Positions 42,539 through 51,607 of a DNA stretch of 64,000 nucleotides are shown here, piece by piece; position 1 is the stretch's first letter; the number at the start of each line of letters is the position of its first letter. The DNA is from JBGTBQ01 sp041749275 (GTDB lineage Bacteria; Acidobacteriota; Blastocatellia; Pyrinomonadales; Pyrinomonadaceae): contig JBGTBQ010000014.1 of the NCBI GenBank assembly GCA_041749275.1, forward strand, positions 6,426 to 70,425, given 5' to 3'. The notes beneath the pieces are model-generated. The model was given only the letters and a program-made list of their open reading frames with translations. It did no database searches and was not told the origin of the DNA. The position numbers and the translations under genes were made by a program.

Positions 42539-44821
42539 TTGATTATGAGTAATAGAATCGGCGCGGCGGCGCTCGCGGTGGCGCTCGTCTTTACCCCGTT
42601 CACGACCGCCCTAGCTTCAATTTCCACGCCCCCGCGAACGACCCAACAGGACGACACCCCGCCCGAGGCCGAGCAGAAAATTTTCAGTCAGGGGCGCGAC
42701 CTCTTCGCGCAAGGGAAGTACGAACAGGCGGCGACCGTCTTCAGCGACTTCCTCAAAAAGTATCCGAACAGCTTCATCTCAGACCTGATGATGCTTTGGC
42801 TCGGTCGCTCCTACATCGAACTCGGCAAGTTGGCCGAGGCGGAGCAGGTTGGTCAACGCCTCCGTGCGATGCCCGATACCCCTTTCTCTGACATCTACGA
42901 GAGCGAACTCCAGAACGCGCGCCGCGCCGCGCCGACGACGACAATCGCGGCCACTCCCTCGACGACGCGCACGGTTGCCCGAGCGACGCCGACGCCCGCG
43001 CCGGTCCGTCCCGCGCCCACGCCGCGACCGACACCGACGGAGATGGCTCGCGGCGGGAATCCCAGCACCCCCACGCTCAACATCCGCGGCGAAGGCAATG
43101 AAAGCCGTCCGCGCACCGCCGGTCAGCAATCACCATCGAGGAGAACGCCGGCGATGAGGCCGACACCTACGCCGCTGCCGACCCCGGCCCCGACACCCAT
43201 CCGTCGTGAGACTCCGGTGCAGATCGCTGAAACGACGCGACCTCCGGTCACACCTGTCCGCACCACGACCGATGGGAGCAGCGACACGGGTACGGTTTCC
43301 ACCTCGCCGGCTCCTGATACAACTCAATCGTCCGGAGGGTTCAGTTTAACGGTCAAGCAGGTGCCCGACCTCCAACTCGCGCTCCGCCGCGCGGCGCTCG
43401 CGGCCCAGCCCGGCCAAGCTATTCAACTCCCTCTCGTCGTGACGAACACCGGCAACAAGGAAGATCAGTTCCGCGTCGAGACCGACCTGCCCGCCGAGTA
43501 CCAGCCCGCGTTCAGCGGCAGCGGCACCGATACGGGGATGCCGATCTACGTTACGCCGACGTTGCAGCGCGGGGCGAGCCTCGAAGTCAACCTCAACATC
43601 CGCGTCCCCGACAACGCGCCCGACAATCAACAGCAGCGCTTCCTCGTTCGCGCGGCCTCGCAGGCCAGCTCCACCGTGCTCAAGGTCGCCGACGCCTCGC
43701 TGACGGTTGTCGCCGCGGCGCTGTCCGCCGTCTCGAACGTAACGCAGGAGATGGTGATGCCGAACGAGACGTTCACGCAGCGTATCGCCATCCGCAATCA
43801 GGGCAGCGCCAGCGCTCGCGGCGCCCGCGCCGACTTCGTCTTCCACCCGGACTTCGAGTTGGTCAGCGCGACGCCCGCGCCGATCAACTACGACCGCCCA
43901 TCGCGCACAGCTATCTGGAGCCTCGGCGACCTTGAATCGCGCGACAACCGCGAGATCACCGTCACGCTCAAAGCCGTGCCGGACGCGCTCGCTTCGACCA
44001 ATACCACCATCGGGCGCGGCACGATGCGGACCCAGAGTCTGGTCATCCCCTCGAATTTCGACGGGCCGGCCATCAACGTCGGGCGCGTCCCACGCGCGCA
44101 GGTTGATGCGGTCTCGCCGGGTCTGACCACGACGCCGGGCGATACCATCTTCGTCCCGTTCATCGTTCGCAATCCGAGCAACTATCCGGAGAGCTACAAT
44201 CTCAACATCACGGCGCCGGGGGCGCCCATCGCGACCATCTACGCCGACACGAACGGCGACGGCCAGCATCAGGATGGCGAGCAGCCAGTGACGCAGACCG
44301 CCACGCTCGATCCGCGCGGCGGGCAGTATCCCGTGCTCCTGCGCGTCGAAATCCCGCGCACGACGCCCGACCGTCAACAGTTCGCCTATAACCTCGTCAC
44401 GCGCGCCATGAACGCAACCGGGCGCACGGCCAGCGAGGCAAGCACCGTGCTCACCGTTGCCACGCCGCGCGTTCGCATCCGTCCCGAATACGGCACGGCG
44501 GAGGTGAAACCGGGCGACACGATCTTCTACCGGCTCGTGCTCGTCAACGACGGCGGCGGGTTGGCGAAGAACCTGTCGGTGGCGGAAGTGCTGCCGGACG
44601 CGCTGGAGTTCGTCTCCTCTTCGCCGTCGCTCAACTTGCAGGACGGGGCCGGCAGCTCGCGCAGTTTCGTCTGGCGTGTGCCTGAACTCGCGCCGGGCGA
44701 TACCTCTGTGCTCTTGGTGACGGTGCGCGTGCGCCCGAACATCCCCGCCGATTCCGTTTTGACGCCGCGCCACTCGCTCACTTATCAGGACACGAACGGG
44801 AACAATTACCGGGGCCAATGA
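42539..44821 (+). CDS. Secreted TPR / DUF11 repeat surface protein
   Basis: 760 residues from TTG 42539 (GGAGG eight bases upstream); ATG 42545 is possible but lies 14 bases from the Shine-Dalgarno. The signal peptide is followed by a TPR/YbgF-like region (residues ~45-110, QKIFSQGRDLFAQGKYEQAATVFSDFLKKYP), a long Thr/Pro/Arg-rich linker (about 125-270), then at least four Ig-like domains of the DUF11/CARDB type, each ending in an L(P/E)xGD or GDT turn (TPGDTIFVPFIVRNPSNYPES, KPGDTIFYRLVLVNDGGGLAKN). Likely cell-surface or outer-membrane associated. The stop overlaps the next gene by four bases. Confidence 0.8.
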   Translation: MIMSNRIGAAALAVALVFTPFTTALASISTPPRTTQQDDTPPEAEQKIFSQGRDLFAQGKYEQAATVFSDFLKKYPNSFISDLMMLWLGRSYIELGKLAEAEQVGQRLRAMPDTPFSDIYESELQNARRAAPTTTIAATPSTTRTVARATPTPAPVRPAPTPRPTPTEMARGGNPSTPTLNIRGEGNESRPRTAGQQSPSRRTPAMRPTPTPLPTPAPTPIRRETPVQIAETTRPPVTPVRTTTDGSSDTGTVSTSPAPDTTQSSGGFSLTVKQVPDLQLALRRAALAAQPGQAIQLPLVVTNTGNKEDQFRVETDLPAEYQPAFSGSGTDTGMPIYVTPTLQRGASLEVNLNIRVPDNAPDNQQQRFLVRAASQASSTVLKVADASLTVVAAALSAVSNVTQEMVMPNETFTQRIAIRNQGSASARGARADFVFHPDFELVSATPAPINYDRPSRTAIWSLGDLESRDNREITVTLKAVPDALASTNTTIGRGTMRTQSLVIPSNFDGPAINVGRVPRAQVDAVSPGLTTTPGDTIFVPFIVRNPSNYPESYNLNITAPGAPIATIYADTNGDGQHQDGEQPVTQTATLDPRGGQYPVLLRVEIPRTTPDRQQFAYNLVTRAMNATGRTASEASTVLTVATPRVRIRPEYGTAEVKPGDTIFYRLVLVNDGGGLAKNLSVAEVLPDALEFVSSSPSLNLQDGAGSSRSFVWRVPELAPGDTSVLLVTVRVRPNIPADSVLTPRHSLTYQDTNGNNYRGQ

Positions 44822-45396
44822 GCGACGCGACCCCGCTCGAACCACGACACACGGAGGCCGGCGACGCAGAGCCGGGCCTCCGTGTTCTTTTTCCGCCGGG
44901 CGACTCCTCTCGCCCGGCGCGTGCGCGGCAAAACCTCGTCCGCCTGCTCGTCGGCAAGTCCATCTTTGAAGCGCTGCTCGTCGCGGCGCTCGCGGCGGCG
45001 TTCCTTTCCAGCGCTTTCAACCCTTCGTTTCGCGGCGCGCTGACACTCGTCGGACACGGGCGCATCGAAGGCTGGGTCATTGACACGTCGCGGCCAGAGG
45101 CGCGCGTCGAAGTGCAGCTCTACATTGATGGGCGTTTTGTGGCAAGCGCTGACGCCGACAAACAACCCTCGGAGATGAGTGGCGCGGGCATGACGACCGA
45201 CGGACGACATGGCTTCCGCTTCGACTTCGATGTCGAGGGTTCCAGCGAGCACGAGGCGCGCGTCTACGCCGTCCACACCAGCGGCGACGAAGGCACGCGC
45301 ACGTTGCAACTCGTCGGGAAGCCTTTGCGTTTCGGCGGTGGTTCGTCGCCGGAGGTTATAACCGAAGGGGCTTGGAGAGGCGCGGACAGCCGTTGA
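44818..45396 (+). CDS. Single-pass membrane protein with GWVxD beta domain
   Basis: 192 residues, starting four bases inside the upstream gene. An N-terminal cytoplasmic segment (about 1-50) precedes a TM helix (SIFEALLVAALAAAFLSSAF). The outside part contains GHGRIEGWVIDTSRPEARVEVQLYIDGR..., a beta-sandwich motif resembling the carbohydrate-associated G-x-x-GWxxD repeats found in glycosyltransferases and adhesins. Family not named. It is translationally coupled to the TPR/DUF11 gene and to the CPBP gene. Confidence 0.65.
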   Translation: MSDATPLEPRHTEAGDAEPGLRVLFPPGDSSRPARARQNLVRLLVGKSIFEALLVAALAAAFLSSAFNPSFRGALTLVGHGRIEGWVIDTSRPEARVEVQLYIDGRFVASADADKQPSEMSGAGMTTDGRHGFRFDFDVEGSSEHEARVYAVHTSGDEGTRTLQLVGKPLRFGGGSSPEVITEGAWRGADSR

Positions 45397-46082
45397 ACCG
45401 AAAAGAGCTGATTGATCGAGATACACACGGATTGAGCGCCGGGTCGCTCGCGTTGTGGGAAATCCTGTCGGTGTTTTTCTCTATTCTCCTCGCCGAATGG
45501 ATTGTCTTCTCAATCGGCGGCGGGAGCAATCTGCTCCTCGCCGTTCCGGTCGGCGTCGCCTTTGCCTTCATGCTCATCTCGCACCGGCTGCGAGGTGAGT
45601 CCGCGCGCGACATCGGTCTCCGGTTGGACAACTTCGGACAGGCCGCGCGTCTTCTCGTCCTGCCGACGGTTGTGCAGACGCTTTTTCTTCTTTGCGTCGG
45701 ATGGCTCACGTCGAGCATCAACTTCGCGCGGTGGGACGGCGGTCAGTCAATTCTCGGTATGCCGTTGCTCGGCGTGTTCTGGGGGCTGTTGCAGCAGTAC
45801 GCGCTTCAGGGCTTTATTAACCGGCGCGCGCAGGTGGTGTGGGGTCAAGGTTGGACGAGTGTGACGGTGGTCGCGCTCATCTTCGCGGCGCTCCACCTGC
45901 CAAACCCGTGGCTTACTTTGGCGACGTTCAGCGGCGGTCTGGTCTGGGCCTACGTCTACCAGCGCGCGCCGAACCTGTTCGCGCTCGGCCTGTCGCACGG
46001 GCTGATGACGTGGGTGCTCATCTCGACCGTTCCGCCGCAGGCACTCTACCATCTGCGGGTCGGCTTCAAATTCTTCGGTTAG
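45393..46082 (+). CDS. CPBP-family intramembrane protein lacking the catalytic Glu pair
   Basis: 229 residues from TTG 45393, which overlaps the preceding TGA (TTGA); TTG 45372 is an alternative. About seven TM helices. It resembles CPBP (CAAX/bacteriocin-processing) glutamic proteases: motif 2 is FAALHLPN and motif 3 LSHGLMTW, both with their His. The EExxxR position reads LLQQYALQGFINRR, so both catalytic Glu residues are Gln. It is either an inactive scaffold or a divergent subtype. Overlaps its upstream neighbours, so three genes (42539-46082) form a tight operon. Confidence 0.8.
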   Translation: MNRKELIDRDTHGLSAGSLALWEILSVFFSILLAEWIVFSIGGGSNLLLAVPVGVAFAFMLISHRLRGESARDIGLRLDNFGQAARLLVLPTVVQTLFLLCVGWLTSSINFARWDGGQSILGMPLLGVFWGLLQQYALQGFINRRAQVVWGQGWTSVTVVALIFAALHLPNPWLTLATFSGGLVWAYVYQRAPNLFALGLSHGLMTWVLISTVPPQALYHLRVGFKFFG

Positions 46083-46183
46083 CCGCGATCAGTCGCCGGC
46101 TTCATTCCGGCTTGCCTCATACAATCAGCATGACGGACTGATAGCTTCTCGCCTCGTCGGTGCGGGCAACGATGCCCGCGCCG

Positions 46184-49100
46184 CTATCTCTGGGAACCGA
46201 AGAGCACAAACGGCGCCCAGTAAAAGGGCGCACTGTGCTTTTCACCGGCGATTAACTCCAACTGGGCGGAGCGCAAAGCAGCGGATACGGACGTGCCCTC
46301 TTTGGTAAGGAATCGTTTGTAAAACTTCGTCATCAACTCGGCGGTCGCCTCATCCGAGACTGACCACAGGCTAACCCCGATGTTTGACGCGCCCGCGTAC
46401 ATAAAGCCCCGCGTGAATCCGCTCACCCCTTCGCCTCTCTTCAACTCCCCCAGCCCCGTTTCGCACGCCGAGAGCATCACCAGTTGCGAATTCAGGCGGA
46501 GGTTGAACACTTCATCCACCCGCAGAAAACCATCGTTATCCGCGTCCCCGACGAGGGAGAGCGCCAGCCCCGTAAGTTGCGGGCGCTCAGGGTTCAAAAT
46601 GCCATGCGTGGCGAAGTGGAGGATGTCAAAGGCACGCAAGTCTCTCTTGGACAAATTTGTTTCGCTGGCCTCAAGGTCGAGCAGCGTCGCGGCGGTATCA
46701 CTCGATGAAGAGGTCAACTTGACGATCATCTCGGCCTCTAAACGAGAGCCTTTGAGGCGCGTGAGCCGCACCTCGTTGAAGGTGGAATTTGCCAAATCTT
46801 CAATCGCGCTGAGTAGTTTCAAACTGCGCGTGGCATCGCCCGATTGTTTCAGGTTAGCCGCCGCTTGCCGGACGCGCGGGTCGGTTGCGTCAAAGACCGG
46901 GTCAGCCATAATCAAGAGTCGGTGTGGGGCTTTCGCCTCGGAGACACGCGGCTTGATTTCGGCAAGAATAGAGGCCATCGGCAAGTAAGAAATCTCATGG
47001 TCTTTGATAAAGTAAGGCAGCTCGCGATAACTCGCGCCTTTCTTTTTTGTAATGAGAGTTTCAAACGGGATGAAATGCAGCGCCCCGTCGGCGACGATGA
47101 CCAGACGCTTGTCATCAATCATCGCCGCCGCCGGATCAACGATGACTTTATAAAGATCGTGCGCCGCCGTCAGGTAAGCTTCTATCTCCGAGAGTGTTTG
47201 TGTCGGCGGTGTCTCTACCGTCGCCAGACCGCGCGTTGCGCGTGGCTGCACGCCATCGGCGTTGAGAGTTGCGCCGCCGAGGTTGGCTGGTAATATCTTT
47301 GCACGTAAATGAAGAGCTTTAGCCTCAATCACCGAGCGGGCGGGCAGCCTGTAAAGCATGATCTCACTGCGCGTCACAGCCCACAGGTAGGAGTTCTCCT
47401 CGCCGAGACTGTATTCGAGCAGCACGGACTTTTCATCCAACACATTATTCACCGCGCCGGGCTGGCTGAGTCTATCCGCATCCGGTAAGTTTCGCGTGAA
47501 CGAAGCGGGCGCGATTTGATAAGAACTCTCAACGAATGCGTGATCTATTTTCCGCGGCACGGCTTTTATCTGTTTTGCTTCATTGTGAAATCCGCCGCCC
47601 GTCGTCCCATTCCTTGAAGCGAGCGCCTCCTGAATCGCTTTAAATGTTACCGGCTGTGGGTTCGTGAGTGCGGCATACCGGGGGTTTAAAGCTAGGAGTT
47701 GGTTGTTCAGGGCGACGTACCGCTGTTCCAAAGTCTCAAGTTCCGCTTCGAGCGCTTCGACGGAGTGCGGGGTCGAGTCGCAGCCGACCGCCACGCCGCT
47801 GATGAATTGGGCAATTTTATTTTGTCGCGCGCGAATCGCTCTCCTCTCATTTAAAAGTGCGAGCGGGATGCCTTGGGAAACTTCCGCATTTGCATCTTCC
47901 AGCAAGTCAAGGATGGTGTGGGCACGCCCCTGCTCAACTATCTGGAAGGCCGCCACCGCGTAAGTCTGTGAGATTCCGTTGAGACTCGTCGCGTTTGGGG
48001 GAGCGGCCAACAGAGCCATCTCCGCCAGCACCCGCGATGCCTCTTCAAACACTACTCGCGTGTCCGAGAGGAAACTCTTCCGGGCCTCGGAGAAGCGGAG
48101 GCTGCCCAAGAGGAACCTGCCGATGGTGTCAGTAGCCGTTTTGTAAGCCTCCGACGACAGCCGGCGCAACTCCGCCGCCTGTGCCGCATCTTTCTCGCGC
48201 GTGGACTGAACCCAGTACACTCGTCCGACGCCACGCTGCGCGGCCCACGCGAGGTCAGGGCGACCCACTTTGACCGCGCTGCCCACGGCCTCCGTATAGA
48301 GTCGTAAAGCGTCTGCGTAGTCGCTATTGCGTAAGGCAACGTCGCCGAGGCTCGTCAGCGCCGCGACGCGGTAACGTCGCGCCTCCGCGAGTTTTCCTGC
48401 CGGCGAATCCGCACCGGCGGCGGACAAAACGTTTTCAAAGTGCTTCTTCGCCTCGTCGAGTCGAGCGCCGGTAAAAGCCACGCGTCCCTGCCCGAACTCT
48501 CCGGCGGCGTAACTGATAAGCGCCCGGTAATGATAGACGCTCTCGTAACAGTCCGAGCGGTCGGACTCGTTGCGCGCGATTGTTACTTGCGTGAAGAAGT
48601 ACTGCCCGTCAGGCGATTTCACGATACCCGTCCCCGCGTGTGTCAGTCGCTCATTGAGAATGTTGCCGCGGTGTCGTTCGGAAGTCATCCAACCCTCAAG
48701 CGTGGCCTTCACTACGTCTTCATAACCACCATTGGAACTGATGATCTCGCCTAACCCCTCGTAATTGCGGAGACCGAATGCCATGGCTCGTCCGTATTCG
48801 TCAAGCCCGCTTTTATCAACGTGACTGAGGAAGCCCCCGCGCGCCATGTTCTCCGCGTGATAGCGCGCCATTTGTGTCAGTTGACCGTCGAGGATGAATG
48901 GCTTGAGGTTTATCGCACGGCGTTCGGCGTTGATAAAATCAATGACTTGTTGCTCGTCACTTGAGGGCGCGCCTCCCCGTCCAATCGAATCCATCTGCGC
49001 GAACATAGCATCCGCATCTTTGATTTTATTTAAAAGGAGATAAAGCTCTCCCGATTTCGCCCGCAACAGATTGGTGCTGATTCTATCGTTCCTTGCGCTA

Positions 49101-49489
49101 AACAATTCCAGCGCGCTCTGATACTCCTGTAAGGCGGTCTTGTACCGTCCCGCACGCACGTAGAGGTCGCCGAGTGCATCATGAACGGCAGCCTCACTCC
49201 GCTTTTCACCCGCCTGTTTGAAGAGTTGAAGCGCCGTCTTCAACTCGGTGAATGCTTGATCGTCAAGATTGCGGTGCAGGAAGTCGGTCCCTTTGCTAAA
49301 CGCCTCACGAGCCGCTTCCAAGTCTGTATTCTCAGCTTTCGCCTCGCTCTTCTCAACCCCCCCACCAATCGCTCTGGGGACTTTTAGCTTCTCCTGAGAA
49401 GGCTTTGTCGGAGTCGAGAATGTTGGGGAGACGATAAGGGTGAGGGCGCCGAAAAATGCAGTGAACCGTGATGCGAAACGTTTGAACAT
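46184..49489 (-). CDS. Secreted TPR-CAP-TPR-CHAT fusion protein (caspase-like)
   Basis: 1101 residues, with AAGGAG five bases before the ATG. Signal peptide (residues ~5-27), then TPR repeats (about 55-165), a CAP/SCP domain (about 180-305: VIDFINAERRAINLKPF, MARYHAENMARGGFLSHVD, HRGNILNERLTHAGTGIV), a second TPR region (about 320-480), a helical linker, and a C-terminal CHAT domain (about 720-1101). The CHAT His-Cys dyad is intact: H962 in HFATHGI and C1009 in LSACETGLG. It ends with the typical FYWAPFVLFG. Probably a periplasmic or secreted caspase-like peptidase; the CAP domain may bind a ligand or cell wall. No neighbour suggests a substrate. Single-gene unit divergent from rnpB. Confidence 0.9.
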   Translation of the reverse strand: MFKRFASRFTAFFGALTLIVSPTFSTPTKPSQEKLKVPRAIGGGVEKSEAKAENTDLEAAREAFSKGTDFLHRNLDDQAFTELKTALQLFKQAGEKRSEAAVHDALGDLYVRAGRYKTALQEYQSALELFSARNDRISTNLLRAKSGELYLLLNKIKDADAMFAQMDSIGRGGAPSSDEQQVIDFINAERRAINLKPFILDGQLTQMARYHAENMARGGFLSHVDKSGLDEYGRAMAFGLRNYEGLGEIISSNGGYEDVVKATLEGWMTSERHRGNILNERLTHAGTGIVKSPDGQYFFTQVTIARNESDRSDCYESVYHYRALISYAAGEFGQGRVAFTGARLDEAKKHFENVLSAAGADSPAGKLAEARRYRVAALTSLGDVALRNSDYADALRLYTEAVGSAVKVGRPDLAWAAQRGVGRVYWVQSTREKDAAQAAELRRLSSEAYKTATDTIGRFLLGSLRFSEARKSFLSDTRVVFEEASRVLAEMALLAAPPNATSLNGISQTYAVAAFQIVEQGRAHTILDLLEDANAEVSQGIPLALLNERRAIRARQNKIAQFISGVAVGCDSTPHSVEALEAELETLEQRYVALNNQLLALNPRYAALTNPQPVTFKAIQEALASRNGTTGGGFHNEAKQIKAVPRKIDHAFVESSYQIAPASFTRNLPDADRLSQPGAVNNVLDEKSVLLEYSLGEENSYLWAVTRSEIMLYRLPARSVIEAKALHLRAKILPANLGGATLNADGVQPRATRGLATVETPPTQTLSEIEAYLTAAHDLYKVIVDPAAAMIDDKRLVIVADGALHFIPFETLITKKKGASYRELPYFIKDHEISYLPMASILAEIKPRVSEAKAPHRLLIMADPVFDATDPRVRQAAANLKQSGDATRSLKLLSAIEDLANSTFNEVRLTRLKGSRLEAEMIVKLTSSSSDTAATLLDLEASETNLSKRDLRAFDILHFATHGILNPERPQLTGLALSLVGDADNDGFLRVDEVFNLRLNSQLVMLSACETGLGELKRGEGVSGFTRGFMYAGASNIGVSLWSVSDEATAELMTKFYKRFLTKEGTSVSAALRSAQLELIAGEKHSAPFYWAPFVLFGSQR

Positions 49490-49757
49490 TGGGGCTCCTT
49501 GATAACATTACAACCTCGTAACAGCAGCGGTGTTTGCGGCACTGATAAGATTCGGGGGTCTTCACGTTGCTAACCGCCAAAGGGACAGCGCCGATTTGTT
49601 CTTTCTGAGGAATCTGTTTGTGAAAGTCCAGCGGGATATCTAAAGCCTATCTTCCGGCAGAGGGGAAGTCAAACGGTTACTATTACGGTGGGTGCATCAG
49701 TGTTGACGGACGAGCTTCGTCGCGTTGATATGCCGCTGTACCTGTTCAACGCTGATT

Positions 49758-49766
49758 TGTTATACT
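49758..49766 (+). promoter_or_regulatory. Extended -10 promoter of rnpB
   Basis: TGTTATACT at 49758-49766, identical to the element before the RNase J gene. The predicted start near 49773 is just ahead of the rnpB P1 helix. Confidence 0.6.
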
Positions 49767-49781
49767 CACCCCGCCTTGCAT

Positions 49782-50255
49782 GAGAGCAGGTCGGGCGGTC
49801 GCTGCCGCGCTTTACAAGTGCGGGAGAGGAAAGTCCGAACACTACAGGGCAGCGAGCCAGCTAACGGCTGGGCGCCGGGTTCGCAAGTGACTGTTTGACG
49901 GTCGCCTGCGTTCAAGGTGACGACAAGTGCAACAGAGAATAGACCAGCCAGCGGGCCGCTGGGCTTAACCGCCCACGGCAGCGGGTGATGGGTGAAACGG
50001 TGCGGCCCCCGCGGGGCTTAAAGTAAGAGCGCACCGGCGCGCGTGGTAACAGGCGCGGCTAGGCAAACTCCTCGCAGTGCAAGACCAAATAGGGAGGCGT
50101 CACACAGGGCTGCCCGCCCGAAGTTGGGTTTTCGGACCCGGCTACGACCTCCGGGTAGGTCGCTTGAGCCGTCTGGCGACGGACGGCCTAGATGAATGAT
50201 CGCCGCTCCGGTCTACACGGTCGGGGAACAGAATTCGGCTTACAGACCTGCTCTC
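49782..50255 (+). ncRNA. rnpB: RNase P RNA, bacterial type A
   Basis: Catalytic RNA that removes 5' leaders from tRNA precursors. Recognised by the conserved 5' block GAGGAAAGTCCGAACACTAC (about 49836) and the 3' block ACAGAATTCGGCTTACAGACC (about 50229). The ends pair as P1: GAGAGCAGGTC (49782-49792) with GACCTGCTCTC (50245-50255). The internal GGTAACAGGCGCG (about 50045) and AGACCAAATAGGGAGG (about 50082) match conserved core regions. At ~474 bases it is longer than most type-A RNAs, with extra helices in the 49900-50060 part. Confidence 0.93.
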
Positions 50256-50350
50256 AACATGCACGGCACACATTAGCTCTACCAGATAGCGCGGCGTCCA
50301 AAACCTTCCACCGGCGTCAGCGCCTCGCCGAAACAGGAGACTAAAGAGAG

Positions 50351-50626
50351 ATGGCAAACCGGAAGGGGGTCTTCATCGGGGCTTATGTCCCTGCCGACCT
50401 CAAGCGGGCATTGCAGCAACGCGCCACGGGCGAGCACCGCACGCTCTCGCAGGAGATCACGCGCATCCTCGAAGAAGCCGTGAAGGGCAAGCGACTACCG
50501 CCGGGTAGCATAGATCGTCGCACGCCGGGATCGCCGCTGCGTCGTCGTAACTCGGACCCGCCCGAACGCCGCCGCGCCGGCGACTTGCCTTACGTCCCCG
50601 GCGCGCCGGATACGGAAGACGAATAG
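50351..50626 (+). CDS. Small ribbon-helix-helix (Arc/CopG-like) protein
   Basis: 91 residues; GGAGACTAAAGAGAG precedes the ATG. The N-terminal half (KGVFIGAYVPADLKRALQQRA, RTLSQEITRILEEAV) has the beta-strand and two helices of a ribbon-helix-helix DNA-binding domain. The C-terminal half is basic and Pro/Arg-rich, then acidic. No toxin gene follows, so it is probably not an antitoxin; it is a candidate small transcription regulator. About 95 bases separate it from rnpB. Confidence 0.7.
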   Translation: MANRKGVFIGAYVPADLKRALQQRATGEHRTLSQEITRILEEAVKGKRLPPGSIDRRTPGSPLRRRNSDPPERRRAGDLPYVPGAPDTEDE

Positions 50627-50824
50627 GGCGCACAACGCCGTTCGATTGCGGTTCACTTAACGAGTGCTCTTGGGTCGGACGCGTCCACGCCGCGCGACTC
50701 AGGGGCATTCGCCATTCAAGTCACAAAATCTACCGGCGGCGCTTCATCAGCGATGTTCGATGCGCGTCGCTCTCCTGCCTCTCTTTCTGTTAAACTTCAC
50801 CGCAACCTTGCGGATTTATCTTTT

Positions 50825-51607
50825 GTGAACGTTCAGAAAAGCATCTTTCTTGTGGTTGGCGTCGCGCTCGGCTTTGTGGCAGGTTTCGCGCTGGCGAACG
50901 GCATCAATCGTGGTGAGCAGGATAAGCTTCGCGCGGAGTTGACGCGCCTGCGCGCGGAGCCGGCGAAGGTCAGAGGAGCGGCGCAAGGGGCGGAAGCGGC
51001 ACAGACAAACGGTGACACTACCATCCCGAACTTGTCGGACGAGCAACTCCGCAACGCGGTGACAAGAGCGGATGAGAAACCCGACGACGCGAAGTTGCAG
51101 CAGATGTCGGGTCAAGCGCTTTACGTCTATGCGAGGGAGAAAGAGAACGCGGCAATACTGCCGGACGTGGTACGCATCCTGAAACGAGCGCACGCGGCGG
51201 AGCCGAAGAATCTGACGACAACGACCATGCTCGGCGACGCGCTCTATCTGCTCTCGCAGACGACCGGCGAGACGACTCATCTCGCGGAGGCGCGGAAGTA
51301 TTACCAGACGGCGCTCGCGCAAAAGCCTGATGAAGTCTACGTCCGCACCAGTCTCGGCCTGACCTACTTTTACGACAAGCCCTCGGACCCGCGCGCGGCC
51401 ATCCGCGAGTATCGCAGGGCGCTTGAAATAGACGCGCGCCACGAGCCGACGTTGCAGGGAATTGTCGCCGCGCTCACGGCCTCCGATCAGATCGGCGAAG
51501 CGGAAAAGAGCCTGCGACAACTGGAAGAGGTCAACCCGTCGAACCCGGAGATACCGAATCTCCGCGCCCAGCTCATGCAGAAGAAGAACGCCGCCGGGGA
51601 TAAATAG
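50825..51607 (+). CDS. Membrane-anchored TPR protein
   Basis: 260 residues from GTG 50825, which gives an N-terminal TM anchor (SIFLVVGVALGFVAGFALA); an in-frame ATG at 50753 adds 24 residues with no Shine-Dalgarno, so the start is uncertain. A coiled-coil (DKLRAELTRLRAEPAKV) leads to TPR repeats (ILKRAHAAEPKNLTTTTMLGD, ARKYYQTALAQKPDEVYVRT, AIREYRRALEIDARHEPT). Overall similar to CcmI/NrfG-like TPR proteins, though no cytochrome genes are near. The next gene starts at its stop codon. Confidence 0.75.
   Translation: MNVQKSIFLVVGVALGFVAGFALANGINRGEQDKLRAELTRLRAEPAKVRGAAQGAEAAQTNGDTTIPNLSDEQLRNAVTRADEKPDDAKLQQMSGQALYVYAREKENAAILPDVVRILKRAHAAEPKNLTTTTMLGDALYLLSQTTGETTHLAEARKYYQTALAQKPDEVYVRTSLGLTYFYDKPSDPRAAIREYRRALEIDARHEPTLQGIVAALTASDQIGEAEKSLRQLEEVNPSNPEIPNLRAQLMQKKNAAGDK

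Noticed and set aside
43346..44845. 499-codon ORF antisense to the DUF11 gene
   Set aside because: Composition is Arg/Ala/Val-rich mirror text with no domain; the plus strand encodes ordered Ig-like repeats and overlaps its neighbours correctly.
50351..50626. Ribbon-helix-helix protein as an antitoxin
   Set aside because: No adjacent small toxin ORF is present on either side; upstream is rnpB and downstream a TPR gene.
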